From: Pseudomonas sivasensis
GTDB taxonomy: Bacteria; Pseudomonadota; Gammaproteobacteria; Pseudomonadales; Pseudomonadaceae
Direction: 5' to 3'
Assembly: GCF_013778505.1 (NCBI RefSeq)
Contig: NZ_JAAOWU010000006.1
Location: 186,001-250,000, forward strand
DNA length: 64,000 nucleotides
A program made the translations under genes and the position numbers. The notes beneath the pieces are model-generated. The model was not told the DNA's origin, did no database searches, and worked only from the letters and a program-made list of their open reading frames with translations. This document shows, piece after piece, positions 27,902 through 36,467 of this stretch; positions within the stretch are counted from its first letter, which is position 1; each line of letters begins with the position of its first letter.

Positions 27902-29458
27902 ATGATCAGTGCCGCAGTAGATACTCAGGGAGAGCGTTTCAGTCAGCCTGCAGGGGGGCCTACGTCGTTGGCCGACCTGCCAAGCTCTGTGCGGCCGATC
28001 GTGAGTCACAACCCGAATCGAAAGAAAGTGCTGTTTGTCACGTCCGAGTTTGCTGACCTGGTGAAAACCGGTGGCTTGGGCGACGTCTCCGCGGCCCTGC
28101 CCCGTGCCATGGCTCACCTGCATGATGTGCGCGTGTTGATCCCCGGCTACCCGCAGGTCATGGAAAGCGACAACCCGATCCACATCATCGGTGAACTGGG
28201 CGGCCATGCCGCGCTGCCGCCATGCAAGATCGGGCGTATGGACCTCAAGGACGGCCTTGTCATTTATGTGTTGATCTGCCCCGAGCTCTACGAGCGTGAA
28301 GGCACGCCTTACGGTGCCAACAATGGCCGCGACTGGCCGGACAACCATATCCGCTTCGCCCGCCTGGGCCTGGCCGCCGCCGACATCGCCGCCAACCTCG
28401 CACAGATTCACTGGTGCCCGGACTTGGTGCACGCCCACGACTGGCCTGCTGGCCTGGCCCCGGCGTATATGCACTGGCGTGGGTCACGTACGCCGACCCT
28501 GTTCACCATTCATAACTTGGCCTATCAAGGTGTGGTCAGCCTGGCCTCGACGCCAGAGCTGGGTATCCCGCCCCACGCCCTGCAGCAGGAAGGCATGGAG
28601 TTCTACGGCAAGATGTCGTTCCTCAAGGCCGGCATGGCTTATTCCAGCCATATCACCACGGTGAGCGCCACCTACGCCCAGGAAATCACCACCCCGGAAT
28701 TTGGCTGCGGCCTCGACGGTTTTCTCGCCGCCAAGACCCAGCAAGGCCTGCTCAGTGGTATCCCCAACGGTATTGATGAAAGCTGGGAAACCTCCACCGA
28801 CGAGCACCTGACGCACAACTTCAATATCGGCGACTGGGAAGGCAAGGCAATCAATGCCGCCCACGTGCGCGAATTGTTCGGTCTGCACGATTCCACCGGC
28901 CCGCTGTTCGCCGTGGTCTCGCGTCTTGTCTACCAAAAAGGCCTGGACCTGACCGAAGCGGTGGCTGGCTTCATCGTTGAGAACGGCGGCCAGATCGCAA
29001 TCATCGGGCGCGGCGAACCGGAAGAAGAACAGGCCATGCGTGAACTGGCCCTGCGCTTCCCGGGCCAAGTCGGCGTGCGCATCGGCTTCAACGAAACCGA
29101 CGCGCGCCGCATGTTTGCCGGCAGCGACTTCCTGCTGATGCCATCGCGCTACGAGCCCTGCGGCTTGAGCCAGATGTACGCCCAGCGCTTCGGCTCACTG
29201 CCTGTGGCACGCAATACCGGCGGGCTGGCAGACACTATCGAAAATGGCGTCACCGGGTTCCTGTTCAATGAATCCACGGTGGAAAGTTATGAAGAAGCCC
29301 TGAGCCGCGCGTTCAAGGTCTTCGCTTTCCCAGGCCTGCTCAACGCCATGCGTTGCCGTGCCATGACCCAACCGTTCAATTGGTGCCAGGCAGTCGAACC
29401 CTACGCCGAACTCTACGAACAACTTGTGGCCAAGGCCCTGGGGAAATCAGTCAAGTAA
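27902..29458 (+). CDS. glgA: Glycogen synthase GlgA
   Basis: This is an ADP-glucose:alpha-1,4-glucan glucosyltransferase (GT5) of 518 residues. It shows the KTGGLGDV sugar-nucleotide motif near the start, HAHDWPAGLAP, the phosphate-binding region SRLVYQKGLDL, and the C-terminal PSRYEPCGLSQMYAQRFG segment with the catalytic Glu. An N-terminal extension of about 35 residues precedes the usual GlgA start. It is the first gene of a run of closely spaced genes that build glycogen-like glucan and convert it to trehalose. The ribosome site GGGAG is well placed. ADP-glucose synthesis (glgC) is not in the window. Confidence 0.95.
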   Translation: MISAAVDTQGERFSQPAGGPTSLADLPSSVRPIVSHNPNRKKVLFVTSEFADLVKTGGLGDVSAALPRAMAHLHDVRVLIPGYPQVMESDNPIHIIGELGGHAALPPCKIGRMDLKDGLVIYVLICPELYEREGTPYGANNGRDWPDNHIRFARLGLAAADIAANLAQIHWCPDLVHAHDWPAGLAPAYMHWRGSRTPTLFTIHNLAYQGVVSLASTPELGIPPHALQQEGMEFYGKMSFLKAGMAYSSHITTVSATYAQEITTPEFGCGLDGFLAAKTQQGLLSGIPNGIDESWETSTDEHLTHNFNIGDWEGKAINAAHVRELFGLHDSTGPLFAVVSRLVYQKGLDLTEAVAGFIVENGGQIAIIGRGEPEEEQAMRELALRFPGQVGVRIGFNETDARRMFAGSDFLLMPSRYEPCGLSQMYAQRFGSLPVARNTGGLADTIENGVTGFLFNESTVESYEEALSRAFKVFAFPGLLNAMRCRAMTQPFNWCQAVEPYAELYEQLVAKALGKSVK

Positions 29459-29477
29459 TCAAGGGAGGCCTCTATAG

Positions 29478-31223
29478 ATGCCGTTACGGACTCTAGAAAC
29501 CTGGCCCCACGGCGCAATCATGCTGGACGCGCAACACACGCGTTTTGCCTTGTGGGCGCCAGACGCGTTTTATGTCAGCGTTGAATTGGAAGACGGCAAA
29601 TCAGTTGCCATGCTGCCGCAGGCAGAGGGCTGGTTTGAAGTAGAAATAAAGTGCCCGGCGGGCACGCGCTACCGCTACAACATCGACGGGGAAAAAGACG
29701 TGCCCGACCCCGCATCCCGGGCCCAAGCGTGCGATGTGCACGGTTGGAGCCGGGTGGTTGACCCCCTAGCCTATAAATGGCGGCACAGCCAATGGCAAGG
29801 TCGCCCGTGGCATGAGGCGGTGATCTACGAGCTGCATGTCGGCGCAATGGGAGGCTACGCCGGCGTGGAGAAACACCTGCCACGCCTGGCCGAGCTGGGC
29901 GTCACGGCCATTGAGTTGATGCCCTTGGCGCAGTTCCCCGGCGAACGCAACTGGGGCTACGACGGGGTTCTACCCTACGCGCCCCATTCTTCGTACGGCA
30001 CGCCTGAGCAGCTCAAGCACTTGATCGACAGCGCTCACGAGCACGGCCTGGCCGTGATCCTCGACGTGGTCTACAACCACTTCGGTCCTGACGGCAACTA
30101 CTTGGGTCAATACGCCCAAGGCTTCTTTCGCGAAGACGTGCACACCCCCTGGGGCGCGGGGATCGATTTCGAGCGCCGCGAGGTGCGCCACTTTTTCCTC
30201 GACAACGCACTGATGTGGCTGATGGAGTACCGCTTCGACGGCCTGCGCCTGGATGCCGTGCACGCCATCGACAATCCCGGTTTCCTGCAACAACTGGCAC
30301 AGCGTGTGCGCCAGCAGGTCGACACCGGTCGCCACGTTTGGCTGGTGCTGGAGAACGAATTCAACCAGGCCAGCCTGCTGGAGCATGATTTCGATGCACA
30401 GTGGAATGACGACGGCCATAACGCGCTGCACGTGCTGCTCACCGGTGAAACCGACGCCTATTACAGCGACTTCGCCGCAGACACAACAGCCAAGCTGGCG
30501 CGCTGCCTGGGCGAAGGGTTCATCTACCAAGGCGAGACCACACGCCATGGCCACACCCGTGGCGAACCCAGCGCGCACCTTCCACCCAGTGCCTTTGTGC
30601 TGTTTTTGCAGAACCACGACCAGATCGGCAACCGCGCCTTGGGCGAACGCCTGCATCAACTGTGCTCGCCTCAGGCACTCAAGGCCGCGACCACGTTGCT
30701 GCTGCTGTCGCCGATGATCCCGCTGATGTTCATGGGCGATGAAGTCAACGCCAAAGAGCCCTTCCTATTTTTCACCGACCACCACGGCGAACTGGCCGAA
30801 GCGGTACGTGAAGGCCGGCGCAACGAGTTTGCCGACTTCGCCGCGTTCCAGGATCCCGAGCGACGCGAACGCATCCCTGACCCCAACGCCCTGCCTACCT
30901 TCCAGCAATCAAACCCGACATTTACCGACAGCGAACAGGCGCAGTTCTACCGCCAACTGCTGAGCCTGCGCCATCGCCACCTCGTGCCGCACCTGCCCGG
31001 CAGTGTGGCGCTGGGCGCGCAAGTGCTGGCGGACGGCGCTGTAACAGCCCGCTGGCGATTGGGCAATGGCAGCCTGTTGCAGATCGACCTGAACCTCAGT
31101 GCCACGCCCGTGAATCATCCGGCGCCGGAGCACCTACTTTTTGCCACGCCTGCTGAGCAAGGCGCGCAACTGCCGCCGTACAGCGCGCGCGTCAGCCTTT
31201 CCCCTGTTGGAGAACACCCTTGA
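29478..31223 (+). CDS. treZ: Malto-oligosyltrehalose trehalohydrolase TreZ
   Basis: This enzyme releases trehalose from maltooligosyl-trehalose. It has 581 residues, with an N-terminal carbohydrate-binding (CBM48-like) domain (HTRFALWAPDAFYVSVEL) and a GH13 barrel: VILDVVYNHFGPDG, FDGLRLDAVHAI with the nucleophile, LVLENEFN with the acid/base Glu, and FLQNHDQIGNRA. The segment WGYDGVLPYAPHSSYG is characteristic. A GGGAGG site precedes the ATG. The stop shares bases with the TTG start of malQ (TTGA), so translation is coupled. TreY, the enzyme that makes its substrate, is two genes downstream. Confidence 0.95.
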   Translation: MPLRTLETWPHGAIMLDAQHTRFALWAPDAFYVSVELEDGKSVAMLPQAEGWFEVEIKCPAGTRYRYNIDGEKDVPDPASRAQACDVHGWSRVVDPLAYKWRHSQWQGRPWHEAVIYELHVGAMGGYAGVEKHLPRLAELGVTAIELMPLAQFPGERNWGYDGVLPYAPHSSYGTPEQLKHLIDSAHEHGLAVILDVVYNHFGPDGNYLGQYAQGFFREDVHTPWGAGIDFERREVRHFFLDNALMWLMEYRFDGLRLDAVHAIDNPGFLQQLAQRVRQQVDTGRHVWLVLENEFNQASLLEHDFDAQWNDDGHNALHVLLTGETDAYYSDFAADTTAKLARCLGEGFIYQGETTRHGHTRGEPSAHLPPSAFVLFLQNHDQIGNRALGERLHQLCSPQALKAATTLLLLSPMIPLMFMGDEVNAKEPFLFFTDHHGELAEAVREGRRNEFADFAAFQDPERRERIPDPNALPTFQQSNPTFTDSEQAQFYRQLLSLRHRHLVPHLPGSVALGAQVLADGAVTARWRLGNGSLLQIDLNLSATPVNHPAPEHLLFATPAEQGAQLPPYSARVSLSPVGEHP

Positions 31224-33304
31224 GTGAAGCGAACCTGGAAATCCTCGCCAGCCGCGCAGGCCTGGCCGTCGATTGGATCGACGCCAACGGCCGCCCGCAA
31301 CGCGTGACACCCGATGCCCTGCGCGCTGTCCTCAAAGGCCTCGGTCATCCGGCCGACAGCGACGCAGAGATCAATACCAGCCTGCTGGAACTGGAGCGGG
31401 CGCAACAAGACAAACACCTGCCGCCCTTGATGACGGTCGACAGCGGCGACGGCCTTGACTTGGCGCACTACTTCGAACCCGACACCCTGTGCCGTGTCAG
31501 CCTGGAAGACGGCGAAACCCTGGACCTGCGCCTGGACGGCGCCGCCGTGCTGCCGGGCATCATCGCCCTGGGCTACCACCAGGTGCACATTAACGACCAG
31601 ACCTTCACGCTGGCCGTCGCCCCCACTCACTGCTACAGCGTCGCCGACTCGGTCGACAGCCAGCCCGCCCGCGCCTGGGGCCTGAGTGCGCAGCTGTACT
31701 CGCTGCGCCGTCTGGGCGATGGTGGCTTCGGCGACACCCTGGCCCTGGAACACCTGGCCCGTTCTGCCGCCGAGCGCGGCGCCGATGCCCTGGCAATCAG
31801 CCCGATGCACGCGATGTTCAGCGCCGACACAGGGCGCTACAGCCCCTATTCGCCGTCCAGCCGTTTGTTCCTCAACAGCTTGTATGCCTCGCCCGGCTGC
31901 ATCCTTGGCGAACGTGAAGTGCGCAACGCCATCGACGCCCTTGGTCTGGAGGATGAGCTGCACGCACTGGAGCAACACACCCTGATCGACTGGCCCGCCG
32001 CCGCCAAGGCCAAGCAACGCCTGTTGCGCGCGCTGTACGAAGACTTCCGCCACGGCCAGCATCCGCAACATGCCGATTTCCTGAGTTTCCGCCAGGCCGG
32101 CGGTGAAGCCCTGGAAAATCACTGTCGCTTTGAAGCGGTGCAAGCTGTGCGCGCGGCTGCCGGCGAAGCGCTCGACTGGCGCCACTGGCCGCAGGAGTGG
32201 CGTACCCCGCAGAGCCCGGCGCTGGCGAAGTTTGCCGAGGACAACCGAGAAGAGATCGGCTACTTCGCCTTCACCCAATGGCTGATCGCCCGCTGCCTTG
32301 AGCGCGCGCAACAAGCCGCCAAGGGCAGTGGCATGGGCGTTGGCTTGATCGCCGACCTGGCGGTGGGAGCTGACGGCGGTGGCAGCCAGGCCTGGAGCCG
32401 CCAGGATGAACTGCTGGCCAACCTGACCGTGGGCGCGCCGCCGGACATCCTCAACCGTGCGGGCCAGGGCTGGGGCATTTCCGCGTTCTCGCCGGAAGGC
32501 CTCCAGCGCAATGGGTTCCGCGCATTTATCGAGATGCTGCGCGCCAACTTCGCCCATGCCGGTGGTTTACGCATCGACCATGTGATGGGCCTGCAACGCC
32601 TGTGGGTCATCCCCATGGACGCATCCCCTCGCGAAGGCGCTTACCTGTATTACCCGGTGGACGACCTGTTGCGTCTGTTGGCGCTGGAATCTCACCGCCA
32701 TCAAGCCATCGTCCTCGGTGAAGACCTCGGCACTGTGCCCGACGGCCTGCGCGAAAAACTCAGCAGCCGCTCTATCCTGGGGATGCGTGTGCTGCTCTTC
32801 GAGCAAGGCCACGATGGTCAGTTCACGCCGATTCTCGACTGGCCGAACAACGCCCTGGCCACTACCAGCACCCACGATTTGCCCACGCTCAATGGTTGGT
32901 GGCACAGCCGCGACATCGATTGGAACATCCAACTCGGCCTGATCGATGCGCCCACCGTGGAGCAATGGAGCGAACACCGCCTGCGCGAACGCCAGGCCCT
33001 GCGCCAGGCCTTGAGCCAGGACCCGCAGAACTTCGTTGACGAGATCCGTAACGAAACCGACCACATGATCGACGCCAGCGTGCGCTACCTCGGCCATACC
33101 CGTGCGCCGTTGGTGCTGTTGCCACTGGAAGACGCCCTGGGCGTCGAAGAACAAGCCAACCTGCCCGGCACCACCGATACCCATCCCAATTGGCGCCGAC
33201 GCCTGGCGGGTGAGGCTTCAAGTTTGCTGGACAATGCCGGAGCCGCGCGCCGCCTTGAACTATTGGCCGTCGCGCGCAACCAGGCCTATGAGCGTGACCG
33301 ATGA
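31220..33304 (+). CDS. malQ: 4-alpha-glucanotransferase MalQ (amylomaltase)
   Basis: This enzyme transfers glucan segments between malto-oligosaccharides. The 694-residue protein has the bacterial MalQ N-terminal extension, then the GH77 barrel: QLYSLRRLGDGGFGD, LRIDHVMGLQRLWVIP (nucleophile Asp), LGEDLGTVPDGLRE (acid/base Glu) and TTSTHDLPTLNGWW. The start is a TTG that overlaps the treZ stop, with GGAG eight bases upstream. The stop overlaps the treY ATG (ATGA). Its role here is likely to re-equilibrate chain lengths for TreY and TreZ. Confidence 0.94.
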   Translation: MSEANLEILASRAGLAVDWIDANGRPQRVTPDALRAVLKGLGHPADSDAEINTSLLELERAQQDKHLPPLMTVDSGDGLDLAHYFEPDTLCRVSLEDGETLDLRLDGAAVLPGIIALGYHQVHINDQTFTLAVAPTHCYSVADSVDSQPARAWGLSAQLYSLRRLGDGGFGDTLALEHLARSAAERGADALAISPMHAMFSADTGRYSPYSPSSRLFLNSLYASPGCILGEREVRNAIDALGLEDELHALEQHTLIDWPAAAKAKQRLLRALYEDFRHGQHPQHADFLSFRQAGGEALENHCRFEAVQAVRAAAGEALDWRHWPQEWRTPQSPALAKFAEDNREEIGYFAFTQWLIARCLERAQQAAKGSGMGVGLIADLAVGADGGGSQAWSRQDELLANLTVGAPPDILNRAGQGWGISAFSPEGLQRNGFRAFIEMLRANFAHAGGLRIDHVMGLQRLWVIPMDASPREGAYLYYPVDDLLRLLALESHRHQAIVLGEDLGTVPDGLREKLSSRSILGMRVLLFEQGHDGQFTPILDWPNNALATTSTHDLPTLNGWWHSRDIDWNIQLGLIDAPTVEQWSEHRLRERQALRQALSQDPQNFVDEIRNETDHMIDASVRYLGHTRAPLVLLPLEDALGVEEQANLPGTTDTHPNWRRRLAGEASSLLDNAGAARRLELLAVARNQAYERDR

Positions 33305-36051
33305 AGACACTGCCCCTGCGCGCCACCCAGCGCCTTCAATTTCATAAAGGCTTTACGTTGGACGATGCGGTGCCGCTGGTGCCGTATTTTGCCGAGTTAG
33401 GCATCAGCCATCTTTACGCTTCGCCCCTGCTAAGCGCCCGCGCCGGGTCCATGCACGGCTACGACGTGGTCGACCCGACCCGCGTCAATCCGGAACTGGG
33501 CGGTGAACCCGCCTTGCGCCGCCTGGTCGCCGCCCTGCGTGAACACGACATGGGGCTGATCCTCGATATCGTCTCCAACCATATGGCCGTTGGCGGTGCC
33601 GATAACCCGTGGTGGCTGGACCTGCTGGAGTGGGGCCGCCTGAGCCCGTACAGCGAGTTCTTCGACATCCAGTGGCACTCGCCCGACCCGCTGCTCAAGG
33701 GTCAACTGTTGATGCCGTTTCTGGGCAGCGACTACGGCGAAGCGTTACAGACCGGCACCCTGACATTGCATTTCGATGCGGTCCACGGCGCATTTTATGT
33801 CGAGCATTACGAGCATCGCTTCCCGATCTGCCCACGGGATTACGCGTTGATCCTGGGCAGCGATGAAACGCTCAAACCCCTGGCTGACCGTTTCGCCGCC
33901 CTCGCCTATCAGGACGACACCTACGCCGAAGCCGCCTGGCTCAAGCAGGCACTGGCCGAGCGGGCGACTGAGGTCCTGGCGGCTATCGAAGACCGCTTGA
34001 CCCAGTTCGATGGGCGCCAACCCGAGGGTTTCAACCGCCTGCATCAGTTGCTCGAACAACAGGCCTACCGTCTGGCGAGTTGGCGCACGGCGGCAGACGA
34101 TATCAACTGGCGGCGCTTCTTCGACGTCAATGAGCTGGGTGGCCTGCGCGTAGAACGCACGGCGGTGTTCGAGGCCACCCACGGCAAGATTTTCGAACTG
34201 ATCAGCGAAGGTTTGGTGGATGGGTTACGTATCGACCATATCGACGGCCTGGCCGACCCGCGGGGTTATTGCCGCAAGCTGCGTCGCCGAGTGGACGCCC
34301 TGGCACCTGGGCGGCACTTGCCGATCTTTGTCGAGAAGATCCTCGGTGAAGGCGAAACCCTGCGTGAGGATTGGTGTGTGGACGGCACCACCGGTTATGA
34401 ATTCATGGACCAACTGTCCTTGCTGCAACACCAGCCGGACGGCTTTGCACCGCTGGCCGAGCTGTGGACACGCCATACCGAACGGCCCTCAGCGTTTATC
34501 GAAGAAGCCCGTCTGGCCCGCCAGCAGATCCTCAACGGCTCGTTGGGCGGGGACTTTGAAAGCGTCGCCCAAGCGCTCCTGCAAGTGGCCCGCGACGATG
34601 TGATGACCCGCGACCTGACCCTGGGTGCGATTCGCCGCGCCCTGCAGGAACTGATCGTGCACTTCCCGGTGTACCGCACTTACATCAGCGCCTTGGGCCG
34701 CAGCGCCGCCGACGACGCGGTGTTCCAGCAGGCCATGGACGGTGCCCGCACCACCTTGAGCGAGGGCGACTGGCCGGTGCTGGATCACCTCGAAAAATCC
34801 CTCGGCGGCCAGCCTTGGCGCCAACGTCCGGTGGGCCGTGAGCGCAAGATCCTCAAGCATGCCTGCGTACGCTTCCAGCAACTGACCTCGCCCGCGGCCG
34901 CCAAAGCCGTGGAAGACACCGCGTTCTATCGCTCAGCGGTGCTGCTGTCGCGTAATGATGTGGGCTTCAGTACTGAGCAGTTCAGCGCACCGTTGACCGA
35001 ATTCCATTCGATCAACCAACAGCGCTTGGAAGCCTTCCCGGATAACCTGCTGGCCACCGCCACCCACGACCACAAACGCGGCGAAGACACCCGCGCTCGA
35101 CTGGCAGTGCTCAGCGAGTGCGCCGACTGGTACGTGGAACAGGTTGAGCAGTGGCGCACCCTGGCAGCACCGTTACGCAGCGATGCCGACACGCCGTCGG
35201 CCGGTGATGAGCTGATCCTCTACCAAGTGCTGCTGGGCAGTTGGCCGCTGGACCAGGGTGATGACTTCGACGGCTATCAACAACGCCTCTGGCAGTGGCA
35301 ACAAAAGGCCCTGCGCGAAGCCAAATTGAACAGCAGTTGGAGTGCGCCCAACGACGCCTACGAACAAGGCGTGGAAGCGTTTCTGTCGCGTCTATTGCTC
35401 AGTGAAGAAGGTCGCACGTTGCGCACCGCAATTGCGGCGGCTGCCCAGGCGATTGCCCCGGCCGGGGCGCTCAACGGGCTGGCGCAATCCTTGCTTCGCA
35501 TGACTGTGCCGGGTGTACCAGACCTGTACCAGGGCGCGGAGTTCTGGGACTTCAGCCTGGTGGATCCGGACAACCGTCGTCCGGTGGATTTCAGTGCACG
35601 ACAACGGGCACTCGAGACCCCAACGGACATCGGCGAACTGTTGTTCAACTGGCGTGACGGGCGCATCAAACAGGCGGTGATTGCCCAGGTGCTGGCCTTG
35701 CGCAAGGCCCAGCCTGAGCTGTTTCGCAACGGTACCTACACACCGCTGGAAGTGGTCGGCCAGCATGCCGAGCGGGTGGTCGCATTCTGTCGCGAACACC
35801 AGGGCAAACGCCTGCTGGTAGTGGTTCCACGCTGGTCACATCACTTGCTGGAGAACGGTGTGTATCCCCAGATCAATGCGCAGGTTTGGGGCGATACGCT
35901 GCTGAAATTACCGTTCGCCGCACCAACTCAAAACTGGAAGGGACTTTTTCATACAGGCGCAGTCACACCAGACAAGGAGCTGTTGATCAGCACTGCCCTG
36001 GGGGATTTCCCGGTCAATGTCTTTATCAATCCTGATGATCAAGAAAGCTGA
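33301..36051 (+). CDS. treY: Malto-oligosyltrehalose synthase TreY
   Basis: This enzyme isomerises the reducing end of malto-oligosaccharides to a trehalose unit. The 916 residues are in the family range. Diagnostic segments are LYASPLLSARAGSMHGYDVV, LILDIVSNHMAVGG, DNPWWLDLLEWG, LVDGLRIDHIDGLADP (nucleophile), IFVEKILGEGE (acid/base) and ATATHDHKRGEDTRAR. It overlaps the end of malQ by four bases and is followed after 24 bases by the DUF2934 gene. Confidence 0.95.
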   Translation: MKTLPLRATQRLQFHKGFTLDDAVPLVPYFAELGISHLYASPLLSARAGSMHGYDVVDPTRVNPELGGEPALRRLVAALREHDMGLILDIVSNHMAVGGADNPWWLDLLEWGRLSPYSEFFDIQWHSPDPLLKGQLLMPFLGSDYGEALQTGTLTLHFDAVHGAFYVEHYEHRFPICPRDYALILGSDETLKPLADRFAALAYQDDTYAEAAWLKQALAERATEVLAAIEDRLTQFDGRQPEGFNRLHQLLEQQAYRLASWRTAADDINWRRFFDVNELGGLRVERTAVFEATHGKIFELISEGLVDGLRIDHIDGLADPRGYCRKLRRRVDALAPGRHLPIFVEKILGEGETLREDWCVDGTTGYEFMDQLSLLQHQPDGFAPLAELWTRHTERPSAFIEEARLARQQILNGSLGGDFESVAQALLQVARDDVMTRDLTLGAIRRALQELIVHFPVYRTYISALGRSAADDAVFQQAMDGARTTLSEGDWPVLDHLEKSLGGQPWRQRPVGRERKILKHACVRFQQLTSPAAAKAVEDTAFYRSAVLLSRNDVGFSTEQFSAPLTEFHSINQQRLEAFPDNLLATATHDHKRGEDTRARLAVLSECADWYVEQVEQWRTLAAPLRSDADTPSAGDELILYQVLLGSWPLDQGDDFDGYQQRLWQWQQKALREAKLNSSWSAPNDAYEQGVEAFLSRLLLSEEGRTLRTAIAAAAQAIAPAGALNGLAQSLLRMTVPGVPDLYQGAEFWDFSLVDPDNRRPVDFSARQRALETPTDIGELLFNWRDGRIKQAVIAQVLALRKAQPELFRNGTYTPLEVVGQHAERVVAFCREHQGKRLLVVVPRWSHHLLENGVYPQINAQVWGDTLLKLPFAAPTQNWKGLFHTGAVTPDKELLISTALGDFPVNVFINPDDQES

Positions 36052-36075
36052 AAATTTTCTGTGAGGAGCATTGTG

Positions 36076-36345
36076 ATGAGTACTGAAGACAAACGCATAC
36101 GCGAACTGGCGCATCAGATCTGGGAGTCTGAAGGTAAGCCCCATGGTGAAGATGCGCGCCACTGGGAGATGGCGCGCAAGCTGGCCGAAGCCGAAGCGCT
36201 GACGCCGAGTAAACCCAAGGCTGGCGCCAAGCCGAAGGCCGCGCCCAAGCCGCCCGCCAAAGCCAAACCGCCGGCTCCGGTTGCCAGCAAGCCGACACCT
36301 CCTGCGGCGAAAAAGCCCTCGGCTCCGAAAAAGCCAAAGCCTTAA
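36076..36345 (+). CDS. DUF2934 small basic protein (PA2161 type)
   Basis: The 89-residue product has a DUF2934 domain (KRIRELAHQIWESEGKPHG, HWEMARKLAEAEA) followed by a tail rich in Lys, Pro and Ala that resembles a histone-like or cell-wall-binding tail. The start at 36076 has a GAGGAG site; a GTG at 36061 is less likely. A protein of this type lies at the same place among the glycogen/trehalose genes of P. aeruginosa. Its function is unknown; the position suggests a role in the stress response that uses these genes. Confidence 0.85.
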   Translation: MSTEDKRIRELAHQIWESEGKPHGEDARHWEMARKLAEAEALTPSKPKAGAKPKAAPKPPAKAKPPAPVASKPTPPAAKKPSAPKKPKP

Positions 36346-36352
36346 TCCTATC

Positions 36353-36383
36353 AACCGCCTGCCGACGCGTTCGGCAGGCGGTT
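36353..36383 (+). terminator. Strong hairpin between the DUF2934 gene and glgX
   Basis: AACCGCCTGCCGA pairs with TCGGCAGGCGGTT over 13 bases around a five-base loop. There is no T run after it, so it may be an attenuator or mRNA-stabilising hairpin rather than a full terminator. Confidence 0.5.
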
Positions 36384-36467
36384 ACTTCATCACACTGATT
36401 GTGAGCTGAACGTTCGTCAGCCTGGCGGCGTTCGGCCTGAAAAAAGACCCTTGCAGGAGCAACTTGA

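Noticed and set aside
31115..32557. Minus-strand frame of 480 codons opposite malQ
   Set aside because: It is a composition artefact antisense to a confirmed GH77 gene.
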